A stretch of 64,000 nt of DNA. Origin: Linnemannia schmuckeri. Taxonomy: Eukaryota; Mortierellomycota; Mortierellomycetes; Mortierellales; Mortierellaceae. Under the pieces are notes generated by a model. It saw nothing but the letters and a program-made list of their open reading frames with translations, was not told the DNA's origin and searched no databases. The stretch lies in contig JANATG010000002.1 of NCBI GenBank assembly GCA_029449235.1, positions 3,162,001 to 3,226,000 on the forward strand, written 5' to 3'. The position numbers were made by a program, and so were the translations under genes. Position 1 is the stretch's first letter. Each line of letters opens with the position of its first letter. Below are positions 21,774 through 36,200 of the stretch, one piece after another.

Positions 21774-24700
21774 ATGCCACCACACTCCACCACCTCTGCC
21801 TCCGCCGCGCCTCATATGGCCTTCGGTTCCTTCGAATCCTCCTTCTTGCAGCAGCACCAGGTACACACTCATACACACTTACTCGCTCGCTCGACAACCC
21901 TCGACTCAAAACAACTCAACCCTTCTCCGACGAACGACTATCTATCCCACCATAAAAGTAGCTATGCTTAGCTCCATGCTATGCTCTATACGACAAGTTA
22001 TTGACAGGCGTTCATTTCCCTCCCTTTTAAACAGTCCACCTTCGACGAGCCTAAACCTCAGCAATTGGCCTCCCCCGAATGGTCCCCCTCCGAACTCGCC
22101 TCCACCAAGGAGTCGACCGAAAGGTACGAACACACCTTCACCCTCGATTTCTCACCCTCCTCTCTCTCTCGCTTCTCGACCACAACTGCACAGCCATCCT
22201 AACATACTCCCTCTCCCCTTCTTTCCACAACCTTCGATCTAAAACACAGCTCGAACAACTCCACCGAGCCCTATCGCTTGAACGTCAAAACTCACGTCTT
22301 CAAGAAGGAGCTGCAGGAGTACGTTCCCACCCAGCTGGACGATCGTCTCCGCATTGAGACGATCATCTATGTCGAGTTGTCGATCGTCGATCAGGCGGAT
22401 GGTTCCTTGGTGAGAAACTACGACTACGTGCGTCTCCCCAAGGAGTTGTTCTTCACCCAGCCGGACAAGGAGATGACTGCCGAGGAGATGGCGTCGAAGC
22501 GCATTTTGAACGTCGATGCCTCTCTGCAGTGTCCCTCTAACAACTGGCAGGTCGAGACTGAGGCCTGTGTCCGATGTGCTCGTCGCATGTCTGCCAAATT
22601 GGAGCAGAACGAGAGTCGTGTAGGTTTTTTATTTTCCAACGTTTCTTGGTTAATGCAAGGACTTAGCCTCTCTTTTTTATGCATTATCCTAATCCTAATA
22701 ATATCCTTCTCCCGTTCTTTCAGATCATCCATATGATACCCGAGCTGTATCGTGCCGAGAATGGCGATGCGCTGGTCAGTTTCAGAAGTGGGGTGGCTAA
22801 CCTCCAGTTCAAGGTTAATTGTTACTGCGGTCACAAGAAGGAGAAGGAGGGTTTCGTGATCCGTTTCGATTCCATGTCCGACGACTCGATTGCGTCCCAC
22901 TTGACCTTGCCCCTTATGTTCTATCACCAAAACAAGAACCGCATCATTTCCCGAGCTCTCGCCGCCGAAGCCAAGGCCAAGGCCAAGGCCGAGCAGCTAC
23001 TCCTGAAGGCTCAGGCTCGCATGGCCGGTAAATCGGCTACTAAAGCCAAGCGAGTACCACGGAGTAAAGCCAGTCCTCAGCAGCATCATATTCCGTCCCC
23101 GCCTTCTTCATCTTCAAGTTCGCCTATGGACTACTCGCTGAGTCCCGATCTGGGTGACTTTATGGATACTGCCGATATGGGCTACAAAGCCGACGCTCCG
23201 CCTCCCCCTGATCCTTTGGCTATGATATCCTTGTTCCCCGAGCTTACCAATGAAACTTCCACCCAGCAGCAGCAGCAATCGCAGTCGCAACAGCAGCAGC
23301 AGCAGCAGGCACCCCAGCAGGTCGCCATCATCAGCCATATGACTCCTAGCACTGGCCCCACTCGTGGTGGTACCTTGGTCACCGTTCATGGGTCCGGGTT
23401 CACTGTTGGGGAGATGATCTACGTCTGCTTTGGCGAGATCTTGGTTCCCGTCATTCCCCAGCATCACCACATGCTTGAGTGCTTCACTCCTGCAGCGACA
23501 AAGGCTGAGACCGTCGCCGTGTTTGCTCTGCAGACCACCACCCCCTCCAACATCCCCGCTCAGGCTACCTTTACCTACGTTGACGACAACGAGAAGGAGC
23601 TCATGAAGCTCGCTCTTCAGCGCATGATGAATATCTCTGCCCGCATGGATGGACCCGTTGACTCTGTCCTGACCCGTGCCAATGACTTCGCCCTCTGGAA
23701 CGACCTCTTGAACGGCTCGTCGTCGGCGTCTTCTGCTGATTCAACCTCAACCTACCAGAACCTCGAGAACATGGTCATGGACTCGTTCAAGCTGCTGGAT
23801 ACCCCTGTTGCCAAGAACACTGATGGTCTCTCGATCACCAACATGACGGGCCACACTATGCTCCATCTCTCGGTTCCTTTGCAGTACCAGGACTTGGCCA
23901 AGGATCTGATCGACAGAGGTATCGATTTGACGATCCAGGACAAGAACGGATTGACGGCTCTTAACTGGGCCCAGCGTTTCGGTGATCAGGCCATGATCGA
24001 TCTTATTGCCGAGGCTGCCAGCTTCGAGGCTACTCCCCTTCAGTCCAAGGAGGATGTTGCCATGATTGCCCACCAGGCAGCTGGTAACGACAAGGCCGTT
24101 CACTACCGTGGCCACCACATGGAGGCTGCCCAATCGTTGATGTCGATGGAAAATCGTGGCCACCCCAACTTGTACGAGGGGAACAGCAGCAGCTACAGCG
24201 GCCTGAACTCGCCGCCGAGTAAGATCATAGACTCTTCTCCGCTACAGAGCCTTGCCCCGGTAACGATCCGGGACCATCCGAACGTAGCAGCAGTCTATGA
24301 ACACAAGGGTCACTGCGGTGTCGCACCCGATGTGACCGCCAATGTGCTGCCACCTCCTACCGTTGGTGTCCAGCACAGCGACCCCGGGATGGATTTCGAA
24401 TGGAGCGGCTCTCCCCCAGTTGCCGCGGCCAAGAGCACCATGATGATGTCCGCCATCCCCTCGGTCGGCCCACTTCCCCTTTTGCGGGACGACGGCGTTG
24501 AGCAGGCTGCTCCCATCCAGGCCCCTGGATTGCCCCGGGTTATCACCCGTGTCCCGCCTCCTTCGCCCACGGACATCATCGACACCGGCAGGATGAACGT
24601 TATTGACGTAGTCGTTCGGGACCGCGAGAGGGTCCTCCTGCCCGTTGAGACTCAGTTGGAAGTAGCCAGCCTCGGCCAGGACTTCCGCTGGGTCGCCCGT

Positions 24701-24985
24701 GGGGCGGAGGCCCAGGTCGTTGTGGTTCGCCGTAACAGCAACGACGTTGGCGGATCGGTTGATGCCGCCGAGCAGGCTGTAGTTCAGAGCAGCCGTTACG
24801 ATGTCGAGTCTGAATCGGTGTTGTTCTTGGGAGGTATGCCCGTTGTCGTCGCGCCCCGCGCCACCGCAGCCGCTACCACCTCGGTGAATGGAACTGCATT
24901 GTCGAACGCTCGTCAGGAGAGAGACTCGCCCGGCTCTGCCCCCTCCCACCAGGGTAATGGCAGCCACGAGATGAACGATGCTTAA
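21774..24985 (+). CDS. SPT23/MGA2-like IPT/TIG and ankyrin-repeat transcription regulator
   Basis: Exons 21774-21860, 22035-22123, 22250-22619 and 22724-24985 join in frame to 935 residues. The N-terminal region (about 60-240) contains the conserved segment of fungal Spt23/Mga2 proteins, including YRLNVKTHVFKKELQEYVP and, across the last junction, SRIIHMIPELYRAENGD. An IPT/TIG domain follows polyQ at about 352-439, then about two ankyrin repeats at about 528-584 (GHTMLHLSVP, NGLTALNWAQRFGD). In yeast, Mga2 and Spt23 are ER-anchored by a C-terminal helix, released by ubiquitin/proteasome processing, and activate the delta-9 desaturase gene OLE1. Here the C-terminal 350 residues have no hydrophobic segment long enough for an anchor, so regulation probably differs. 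The 29-residue first exon is supported only by frame and splice signals. Confidence 0.85.
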
Positions 24986-25560
24986 GTGCTTGTGTTCAGT
25001 CTTCTCGTTTTTCCTTTTTGTGAAAGTGGCTTCCATTGTACATACCCATTCTGGAGGGGGAGTTTAGCTTAAGCGCTGGTTTCGCCCAAGGCTTTTTTCT
25101 CTCGTTTTCAATTCCTCACTCTCACTTGGATCTGACGACAAAAACACCAACCAAACAATAGTGGCAACTTTTTTTAACGTATTATAATCTTGTAGCATAG
25201 TGTTTTCTTTGTTCTTTGTTCTTCTTTGCTTTTCATATTAAACCACCGGGATAGCTTTTTTCCCATAAAAAACCTCCCCATCGTCTTTGCGATCTGTTCA
25301 CAATGGTTGGATAGTAACCGTGTCTTGTTTATTTGTTTGGATAAGCAATTTGCTGGAAAAGGAAATGATGTGGCTTGGCTATTTATTATGTGTCCCTTCG
25401 CGACTCGAACGCGACTTTTGCTTTGGCTTGTTTGTTGACCGTCTTTCGCCACCAATAATACGCTTGCCACTTGCCCTTTTTATCACTCTCTCATCCTCTT
25501 TTTCTTTCCACGCCTCCACATACCACTTTTCACCCTCCTACTTACACATCTCAAATCATC
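24986..25560. other. 3' UTR of IPT-ankyrin gene and RPA2 promoter region
   Basis: No gene seen. The stretch TTCGCGACTCGAACGCGAC at about 25398-25416 contains an ACGCGA word one base off the MluI cell-cycle box (ACGCGT) that controls replication genes in yeasts; this is suggestive only. CT-rich DNA precedes the RPA2 start. Confidence 0.4.
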
Positions 25561-27312
25561 ATGTCCAGTAAGTCAGCACTTTCTCTCAACCAGAGCAAGC
25601 GGGCTATGGAATGCAGCGAACAGGACGACAGAACTAATGACCCATAAGAGAAGTACGCATGCCCTAAAAGCCTAACTAATAGTACTTTTGTTTGCGTCTT
25701 TGCCATGGTAGATTACAACAAAGGAGGTTACAGCTCGAGCCAGGGTCAAGGATTCGTCCAAGACAGCTTTGGAAACGATGCAGCAGCCCCCAAGGTAAAA
25801 GCGCTCATTTCGTCGACCACTAGACAGGTCAACAAAAAGGGCAATGAGTTTGCTGAGAAGAAAGCGAGATTCCTTTATTACGGGACGGTCAGCAAGCAAC
25901 AGCAGCCTTTTATTATTTTGCTAAAAGGACAGCCCTCCATTGAACATACGTGAACCTTTTTCGAACCTGCCTTTGCTAACGCCCATCCTGTTGTTTATTT
26001 TCACACTTTTTGATAGAGGACGTACATCCATACACTTCGCCCTGTCACGATCAAGCAGATCATGGGGGCAACGCAGACACAGGCAGATGGAGACTTCAAG
26101 ATTGACGGACAGGATATTGGACAGGTCACGTTGGTTGCGGCGGTCCGAGCCATCAATCAGGCATCAACCCAGAACATCTATATGATCGAGGATGGAACCG
26201 GAGTCACCGATGCCAAGAAGTATCCCTCGGACCATGACGATACTGACGAGATCAGCTCCATCATGTAAGTTTTTTTTCTCTCCAAAGGAAAAAATGGCAT
26301 ATCTACTTGCTATGGTTCTTTGGACATGTACGTCAGAAATGAGCAAATGTCGCAAGTCAATGGTTGTTGAGATACTAACTTGTTGTATGCTAATTGGACA
26401 TGTAATTATTGTTTAGCCTGGGCGCATATGTTCGCATTGTCGGGACTGTCAAGAACTTCAACCAGAAGCAGTACATTCAGGTCCACTCGATTCGTCCTAT
26501 CATCAACATGAACGAGCTCACCTACCACAACTTGGAAGTCCTCACCGTCCACGTCAGCGCCACCCGCAACAAGGTAACGAATACTATTGCGGTGTTTATT
26601 TCATCCAGCAGCTTCACTCTGGAAGAAAGTTGATCATCTAACATCAGTTCGCTGCTATATTTTATTGTTCACCGGAATTAGATGGGAGGACATGGTGCGC
26701 CATCATCTTCATCGAGCACCTATGGACAACATCACAACAGCATGCACGGAGTGACTTCGACGGATACACACATGAGAGGAGGAAACGATGATGTCGCCAA
26801 TAGTATTTCCGATTTTATCGACAACCACCCAGGAAAGGAGAGTGGCGTTGGAGCGCATCGTCGGGATATCATCGCTGCATTCGCGCAGCGTCTTGGAGGC
26901 GAGCACAAAGTCAAGTAAGTGTTTGCTAACTTTTGTCGTTAGATGTGGTTTTTTTGGGAGAGTGAAAAAAAGGGGCAACGAAAGAAAAAAAAAAGTGAAG
27001 GTATTTTTTATGTCAGAGAAGGGGTGGGAGATGCCTGCGAGAGGAGGGGGGGAGGGCTACATAAGAGATAGGAGGATGGTGTTGCGTTCAAACATGTGAT
27101 GTCAATGGTTCTTCTAGGAGACAGTGGAAGCAACTCGATGGGATCGATTGAACGCAAGCCTTTGTTGAGCTGGCTACATATATGACCGTATACTAATTGT
27201 ATATCCTCTATATTTTAATCTGTGTTTATGTAGCGAAATGCTCAAGGCGATGGAAGACGATGGACACCTTTACGTCACGGAGGATGACGACCACTTCAAC
27301 ACTACTCACTAA
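25561..27312 (+). CDS. RPA2: Replication protein A 32-kDa subunit (RPA2)
   Basis: Single-stranded DNA-binding complex subunit acting in replication, repair and recombination in the nucleus. Exons 25561-25567, 25712-25794, 26017-26264, 26417-26573, 26682-26914 and 27234-27312 give 268 residues, the usual size. The first exon contributes only ATG TCC A; joining yields MSNYNKGGYSSSQGQGF, the Ser/Gly-rich phosphorylated N-terminus typical of the family. The OB-fold spans about residues 31-165 (RPVTIKQI, VTLVAAVRAI, YVRIVGTVKNFNQKQYI). The C-terminal winged-helix domain covers about 200-262 (ISDFIDNHP, EMLKAMEDDGHLY). All introns have GT-AG ends and keep frame. Convergent with the following channel gene. 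Confidence 0.95.
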
Positions 27313-27844
27313 GGAAAGCCGAAAAGCGGATCATTACCGCGGTTCAACCGGGGAGAGATGGAGATGATAGTTATCTTGGGTAAATGGAAGGTTCACGTCT
27401 TTTCGACCAGTAGATGGAGCATACACAAGCTTGTTTTTTCACGATATCTTTTGTGAACAGTTTGCAATACTTGTATGGGGATTTCGACTTCCTTCCATTA
27501 CGTAGGTCGGAATATCGGAGGAAAAAAAACGATTAAAAGTGCATTAAGAAGGAAAAGAAACAGATACATACTCAGCAAGCCGGAAGAATGAACGGAGCTT
27601 AGAGCAACATATTTTTGACTGCAGTGCAGAGCCGTAGTAGCAGTACTAACAGCAGTGGGAGTGGTGGCGGTGGTTGTGCTTGTCGCAGCAGCAAAATCAT
27701 CATAAAACAGATGCGTTCGGGGGTTTTATTATTTGCCGCAAAATGACAGTAAGAGTAACAAGAGCTTATTAAGAAGTATTTTAATCATGATAGGAAGAAA
27801 TGGGGTAGTTTTGAGAACGAGCCGGCGGTAGCGGCAGTATCATC
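27313..27844. other. Convergent intergenic region (3' ends of RPA2 and channel gene)
   Basis: Contains the two facing 3' UTRs. No open frame with recognisable content and no RNA gene seen. Confidence 0.6.
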
Positions 27845-30257
27845 CTAAGGCTGCTGCTGTTGCTGGTGTTGGCGACGAGGGTAGGGCAGTCGAGGCATCT
27901 GAGCGCGGTGAGGATAATGCTGGTGCTGTTGCGTTTGTTGACTCTGAGGAGGAGTGTAAGGTTGAACCTGAATCTCGTCCACGAAGCGAGTTGCAGGAGC
28001 AGTTGAGGAACGAACACTCTTCTTGCCCTTATTCTTGCGGCCATGCTGTCCTTCATCTTCAGGATTGTCCTGGTTCACGGGGTACCATTCTTCGTCGTCG
28101 TCATCGTCGTACAACCCATCATCATCACTGTCGCGGCGGTACCGCTGTTGCTGGCGTTGGTTGCGTGCGTCGGCGGGCACCGGTTGGTGGACGACGTAGA
28201 CGGGGTGACTGACGTTGTTGTCCTCGATCCTTCTGTGTGCCTTTAGTGCGTCATCGACAGTTTGGACGGCTACGACCTTTTGTACGCGTTGACGGAATGT
28301 CGGGTGGTTTTGGCTTGGCTTTGTCCATGGTTCACCTGTACCGCTAGGAGCTCCAGAGCTACCACCGATGACGGGGGCGGTGTCGGAGCGTTCGCGCGCG
28401 GGGTCCTGGAGTTCAATGACCTTATAGCGTGGAACCGCGGATGAGGAAGTGGTAGTCGAAGAGCCAATGTCCGGGTGGTAGATTGTTGGACCGCCCGCGG
28501 GGAATTTGCTCAGCACTGGCTGTGGAGGCTGCTGAGACTGTTGCTGCTGACGTTGTTTTCTAGTAGGGGCGGGGAGGGTTGTGGAGATTGGGGGAGGGTT
28601 GTATCGGCCACCTGTGCCTGTGGTTGGGGTGTAGGTTGTGGGCGAGTCGGTTGTTTCTGCGCCTGGGCTGATTCTCTTGAACCTGTGATCACCTGCTTGT
28701 TGTTCTTGGGTGGGGGCGGGGACAGTGATGGTTGCGGGTCCTTTGGATATGGGTAGAGGTTGTGTTGAGGGTCGGAGGATGGGCTGTGAAGGTGGAGGTG
28801 GAGGTGATGGCATATCACCATCATCCTCATCCTCATCACCGCTGCCACCGTGAATATCATCGTACTCATCTTCATCGTCCTCATCTTCCTCATCCTCGTC
28901 TTCCAAGGACGCCGACGATGCCCTACTCTTACTCTTCCTACAATTGGGCGCTTTCATGTCTTCCTCGATATTACCCCGTCTGGGCGCTTTCCTGTCTTCC
29001 TCAATATTATCCCAATTGGGCGCCTTCGTGTCAAAACCAGTGTCCAGCTCGATCTCTTCCGCGTCTTTCCGCTCCTTCGTCAGAGGTGGTACAGATTTGC
29101 GTACTTTCGTAATGGTGTCGAGTTCCAGAGCCTCTTCAGCAATGGGAGGAGGTGGTGGCGGGGACATGGGCATAGAGGTCTGGATGGGCATTGGAGGAGG
29201 TGTAGGAGCAGAAGGAGCACTTCCTGGGTAGCTTGGCATACTGCTGCTACTGCGGCTTGGACTAGGGCGGGGAGCACTAGGCGCGCTGCCTGGAGCAGAG
29301 TATGGACTGGGTCTGGTAGGGTAAGCACTGACGCCTTGCGAGGGAGGTGGAGGTGGCAGAGGAGCGCTGGAGCTGATAGGGGTAGTAGTACTAGTAGGCA
29401 GGGATGGAACTACGGGAGCGCTTGACGCTTTTGATGGCGAAGGTGGATTCGCGCCAGGACGTATGGGACTCGGCAGACTGATGGTTCCTCCAGGAACGGC
29501 CGTTGGCGGTGGGGGCGAAGGAACTGGAGGTGAGGGAGGACTACTTGCACGACTTGCATCACTAGGAGGAGCACTCTGAGTCTCATGACCCACCGAGACG
29601 CCGCTTGTCGGCGGATCATTCTCAATAGGAGAGACACTCGTATCCGACCGCGACGAAGAAGAAGTCGTCGATCCATCATCATCACTACCGGGCCCCTCGG
29701 CCGGCGCAGTTGTGGCCAAGTAAGCCGCAATAACTTCCGTCAGCCGAATAATATCCTGATTAAACCCTTCCTGATTTGACTTCAACCTCTCCAGTTCTTT
29801 TCCTAGAGTCTGAACATCCCTCAGGACCTGTCGCTGCGTCAACTGGGTAGCGTTCTGTTCGACGGTGACAGTGTCAATGAGGAAGCGGTTCTCGATGGAG
29901 AGGTTGGATTTGGAGGCGATAAAGAATTTGGATTCATAGAGTTCTGCCTCTTGTTCGTTGGCGCCGTAGTAGATGTAGTCGGGGAAGTAGTTGCGGTTTT
30001 GGCGGGTGTTTTGGGTCATTAGGAAGACCTCCACCTCTAAGAAGGGATGATGTGCAAAAATGAATTGGAAGACTGTGTTAGGAGCTGTTGCAATAGAAAA
30101 GAATAATCGAGGATAGAAGAGCGGAGGAAATTGTGGATGAGAAAGAGGAAAAGAAAAGACACTTACCGGCAATGACCTCAGACCATTGCTTGAGCCAGGC
30201 CAGTTGACCTTGGTCCTTACTTTCGTTGAACGCGTCGTTCATCAAAGCTATGGTTTG

Positions 30258-30299
<42 letters not shown>

Positions 30300-33200
30300 T
30301 AATACCACATTTGTCAGTGCCTTTTGTATCTGTATCACATAATCGGTATCTGGACACATAAACAGTAGAGGAGCTATAACTTACCGATGAGAATGTTCAG
30401 GAACAGGATGGCGGAGATGAAGAAGAAGAGAATCATCATGATATGGAAGCTGACTGAGTTGTCCTTGAACGATGCTTCCACAGGATCGTATCTTCCAGAC
30501 TACATCAGAAAGAGAAAAGAAAAAAGTTATAACAAAAAGGGTACACTGGTTATGACGCAAGTACAGCAAGAAAAAAAAAAGAGACATGGCGAAAAACGAA
30601 AAAAAAAACTTACCAAAAAGAAATAGGTGGCAGATAATGCGGCAAAGATGTTAGTAGGGTACTCTTCTGGCTCCTGGCAGTCTTTGACCTCAGCAGCGGC
30701 AGCGCTGTCGGTGGGACACGGTGGATGGTATGGTCTGGTATGCAGTAAGTGCATCAAAGCGTGTGTGAAACTGACAAGAATCAGGGCGAAAATTAAGAAG
30801 AACCAGATAATACTTCGGGTAATGTTCAGGATAATGTTGACCACGATTCCCAATTGTCGGACAACACGCAGTTCAAACAGCTGTAGCGAACGAAAACAAA
30901 GAAAGGATGCGTTGTTAGTAAGTTGAAAAATGGGTTGACAGTGAAGCCACTTCAGGAATGATTGAAAGAGCAGGAATGAATAACACTTACAATGTTAAAG
31001 TACAGGAACAGTATGCCAAAGCTCATAACCCAAATTTGATGGGGCCCAGTGTCAATATTCTGCACCTCATTGATGGTGCCGACGTTTGCGTTCACAAGCA
31101 GAATACAACCAATGATGGTCATTGCATATGCTGTTAGGTCCAAATAGTTATAGGGCGACCTAGCCAATGTAAACAAAACGGCGCAGTTAGCTAAGACGAA
31201 GCTTCCTTGAGGGATATGAGGTGAATGTCCAAGTCTGTACAATCCCTAAGGAGACTTACTTGATATACTTCCTGGGCGCATAGATGAACTGCATAGCCTC
31301 GTATCCGCACAGACCAGCTCCAAACGCGATTGCCACCATAATGAAAGGCCGCCAGCTGTCCATGTATCTGTCAGCAACGGCAATTTTGCCACCTGTCGAG
31401 TACATGATTTGCTGTGCCGTGATGATGACAATCATGAGGAAGAAGACGAAAACGACTAGGAATCGAATAAACCAGTATCTGAATCCAAACTTGTGCCTAA
31501 AGTAAGCGGATTAGATAGGAAAATAAGGAAGAGTTAGTTAGTTCTGAATGCAGTTATGTTATAAAGCAGAAGCATAGCTAAAGTGAGTTGTGTTCTTACC
31601 ATTTGAACTCTAATGTGGCAACCATGGCAGGACTGTCAAAGTAATCTTCTCCAGCAATGTCTGTGAATGCAGACTGAGCCGTGTCCAAGCCCTTATACCA
31701 AGGCTTGTAGGGGCCATACATCGACAATTTGGGGAACGGCGTGACGTAGATCTTGTAGTCCTTGTTTGACTTCTTAGTCTCTTCCTCGGTGGTTTCTCGT
31801 TTAGCAGGGAACTTTCCCTGGCGCTTCTCTCGTACGGATGTCTCAATATTGAGGACATTGAGGAAACTGGTTGAGCGGAAGGGAAGCTGAGACCTCAGGG
31901 AGAAGACGGGCTTGTCGTAGTCGTTGATATTGTTAGACTTTTCCCAGGGCTTTCCTGTGAAGAAGTTCCAGAACTTCATCCTGAACTTGAACCACTCTGT
32001 GTACTGGGCGTTTGCAACCAGGGCATGGGACGAAACGTAGGCGTGGTTGTGAGCCGGAACGTATGAGGCCTTGCGGAACATGTCTGCCAGGATGGCGGGA
32101 TACCTCTCAGAGAGCTCGTTCAGACACTGGACGGCGGGCATGAGATAGGCCGGATGATACTTTTTGGCATTCAGAATACAATAGTCAATGAAAGCCTCGA
32201 CCAAGGCTGCATTCCTGGACTCAATGGCACGTCGGATAGGGTTGAGGGTGGAGTTGTCGCGAGGAATCCAATCACCGTTGCTTGTATTCAGCAAGCCCTG
32301 AACAAAGTGGTGATTAGTCCTTTGGAGATACTTTTGATCAAGAAGGAGGGTGAGGACTGTAATGACCTGGGGGTGGTTGGGAGTTGCTGGCTTCTTGGGG
32401 GGCCTGTTAGGGAAGTCGAACCCCCTGGCTTGCACAAAATCTCTTGTCTGGACAAAGTCCCTTGTTTGACCAAAGTCGCGGGCTCGGATGGTTTCCTGGA
32501 TGTGGAGGGGGGCTGGGCGATCGTCATAACTCTCAGCCTGGCGGCGGTTGGAGTTTCCATGAATGGTCACATCTTCACCTATGAGCCTTGGTCCTGCAGC
32601 GACTGCGGGACCTGTTTCGGAGGTAGCATCAAGTCCGACAGCACCAGGTAAAAGCACAACGGCAGCATCAGTCGAGACATTAGGCTTTTCGTTCCTTGGA
32701 GGGCGGTTACGCTGCTTATTAGCTTGGAAGTTACCGCCGTTCCCGCCGTTCCCGCCTTTGCCTGGAAGGTAGACTCCGATGGACATCATACGGTTGATGT
32801 GTTCACGCGTGAACCGGAGAATAGCCTCGGCGTGGTCTTCAAAAGTGAACGATTGCTGGGCATCTCTGGAAGCCTTTTTGCTCTCTCGTGAGGAGTAACC
32901 ATAAGCGGCGGCGAGAAGGTGGATACTGCGGAAGCAGTAGAGGATGGCAAAGTGGGCGCCGATGGTTCCTGGTCCAGGGATCGAGATGACCCTCTTCTTG
33001 GACTTGTCGTTGACCTTGATCTCAGCTACGGTGTTTCCGGTGACTCTGTCCAGGAAGATGGTCGCGTCCATGGTTTCCAAGTAGTAGTCCCGAACTCGTC
33101 CTGATTGATAGGCAATGCCGCCGGGTGCGAGATCCTCGTCGCCTCTGGGTTGACTCCAGATGTATTGAAGACTACACTTGGAGTTTTCGTGAGTAGGGAG

Positions 33201-36200
33201 GTTCCAGATTTGAAGAGTTTGGGTGCCGTTAACTGCGAAGCGCGTTCCGCAAGGAACAAAGAATGCGGTGAGCAAGTTCTCGGGATGGGAAACCTCCGCG
33301 GTTGTGGCGCGCATCCAGGGTTCAGGAATGAACGAGAAGATGAGCCGCTGTGTCCTCTCCCTCAGATCCTCCCGAATGACCTCGACACGATGGACCCAGT
33401 AAAAGACTCCGTCTCCCTCGGGTAAAAGCTCCCTGTGGAAGGCTGTCTGCAGGCGGTACTGAATATGGTCATCGTACTGAGACTCGTACAAGACGTCTGC
33501 AGGATGAGATTGGAGGACCGTTTCACTCATCTTGTTGACCTTGGAGCTGCTTGGCTGGTTAGAAATATAGCAGTTGATCTTGGTCCCGTCCGCCTCGATG
33601 ACAAGCCCACGGTTGAAGTATCCTTTGATGTTGAAGTAAGCCTGGACGGTGGATCCAATGGTTGGGATGGGAGTTTGGTTGATGATGGTCTCCGACTTAA
33701 GCTGAAGGGTATCCAACTGCTTACCGATGAGCTCAAAGGTGACACTGTCGCGCAGAATCACGATCAGCTTGTCGTCCTGTGCACTGAATCCTACGTACTC
33801 GATCTTGTAGCCTGGGAACTTTCTGTCGTCGATCGCCATTCCTGTGTTGGCAAAGTAAGTCGTCAAACTTCCGTCCACACTGGCTAAAGCAACAATAGAC
33901 TCATGCGGGGAGATGGCCATCTTGCTGTGTCCGCGGAAAGTCGGTCCTTTAAACAGTGCATTATCAAGACTCGAGATATGGGTAATATTGGATCCTGTCC
34001 GCAAGTTCCAGATAGTGCAACTACGACCGCCGTCCTCGAGCCACATAAAGTTGTTGCTACTGATCGAGTCCATCATCATCTTGCAGGTGATCCGGCGCGA
34101 GAGGGTTGGGATAAGATCGGTGATAGTAATCGTGTGGGAGCGCTTCCACCGTCTCTCTGACGAGATCTCGTACACGTCGATGTAGATACCGTTGCAAGTG
34201 ACGAATAAGCCGTTGGGTTGGGTATATCCATTCTTCTCGTCCTTGCAGTCCTTTCCTTCTTTTCCTGTCGTATCATCGGTGTCATCCATGTTGTTCGACA
34301 TAGTTCCGAGGTCGTTGTTCTCCCACTCGTTCTTCTTAGCACCTGGGACGAATTCTCCAAAGCCGACCAAGGTCTGCAGGATCTCGTGCTCAAACCCAAC
34401 ATCCTCCAGCAAAAGACCGCCTGCTGGTGGTGATCCAGCTGAACTGATAGATGTTGAGCTAGTGTGTCGTCTTCTGCCAGACGCCTCATCTGCCACGCGC
34501 TCCTGTGCCTTTTCGTCAACATTGCTTGTAGAAGGTGCATCCATGTTTAATGTAACGGAGACCTGGGGCACCATTGGGTTGTTGAACAGCCTGAACTTGA
34601 AATCGGGTTTGGGTGCTTCTGAGCCCTCCAACCACTGTCCAATCTTGGGCTCTTGAAAGACTGCAATTTGATCGCCATACGCTGAGATAGCAAGGCCAAT
34701 GGCGAGATCTCCGACGCCGGGATGATGGATCCTTGCAGTTGCTGTTCCCTTGTACAGTGCCGTAATGTTCCTGTAAGGGTTGGAAGGGTTCTTGATAAAC
34801 GACATATCCCAGACAGTGATGAAGATATTGTCCTTGGAAAGACCCAGCGACGCCATGAAGCGACTTTTTTTCGAGATTACAATCCGCGTGATGAGCGCAT
34901 CCGCAGGAAAGTACGAAAAATCTTGTGATTTCGGATGGGCTCGTGTAGTATCAAGCACCATCACCGGCATGCTCGCTCTCTGCACCACCATGTTGCGTAC
35001 GCCGGCTGTTTGAAATGATAAAATAGAGAAAGACTCGTGATCCGTTTTAGTTAACATTGAACATCTTTACCCAGCAAATAATTGTGGATATTCGTCTATG
35101 TGGAGAATAGTGAGCAGAAAAAGATGTACTCTTACGTTGGTTTTCTGTCCTAACGCCGACCGGTCTAATCTCTACATGCTCGACAAGGAATCCAGAATAC
35201 TCATCGCGGTCTTCATTTTCATTGTTGAGAAGGATGACTTGGATGTTGGCCCATCCTTCATGGGGTTGGATCACCACCATTTCCTCGAGTGTCAAGTTGT
35301 GCCACTGATCACGACCTAGTCCCGGTCAAGTCAAGAGGAGAATACGTCTTAGTTTGCCAGTTTCCATGGCGATGCGAGTTAAATCCAAAACATGTTGTTG
35401 AAAATACCTAAGGTGTTCAGCTTATGTGGCGGCAGGATCACATCCAAGGTGCCACTAATATCCGGTTCAGTCTAAAGAGTAAAAAAAAAAATAACAATAC
35501 CGTGCGGGTTAGAGTTCGGCTAAGGATTACAGGCGGCGGTCGAAATGGTTCTTGCACCGGGACGCAACTTACATCATACGAGATTTTGACTACAAAGTGA
35601 AGGCCGTTCGGGATGTAAAACTCCGGTAGCGCCTTCACACGCCAGTGGAGGGTGTAATGTCCTGTACTGTAGTTCTTGAAGCTGCCGAAAAACTGTCGAT
35701 TGAAAAATAGTGGTTAAAACAGTCTGAATGTTAGTGGAACCCCTGCAGATGTGAAAGCGGATTTTTTGCAATGCATGGACAACCATCGAGGTTTCATACC
35801 TTAAAGGCAGCAGTTTTTTCTGGGAGATGGGCACACATGTCAGGCCTTTGAAAAAAGATGATGAAGAGAAAAGACGGTGAGTAAGATGGAAAGATAGCAG
35901 GCAGTATTTTCAGAGATCGCATATATGCGTGAATGATTAATTACTTACTGGGGTTGGAAGCGTGGACCTCTATGAACACACGTGAGGAAGGGAAGAGGTG
36001 TGGTTAGCCGAAGAGTTCACCTTTTTGCCCTTGATCGTTTTCATTTCTGATGCAAGCAGTATCATAGTAAAGTACACATACTCCATCTTTCCAGCAATGG
36101 ACAGTGTCTTGGCTCTACTCAAGACAGCATCGGCTCCAGTGAAGTAACGGCGTTGAGCTACATGGATGTTGCCGATTGTAAATAGGGACGTCAGCCGAAA

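Noticed and set aside
24242..25036. 264-codon antisense frame under the IPT-ankyrin gene
   Set aside because: Shadow of the GC-rich coding exon; no recognisable content and no splice or promoter signals.
31431..31450. Suspected frameshift in the first channel helix
   Set aside because: Careful rereading showed a continuous frame; the apparent shift was a counting error.
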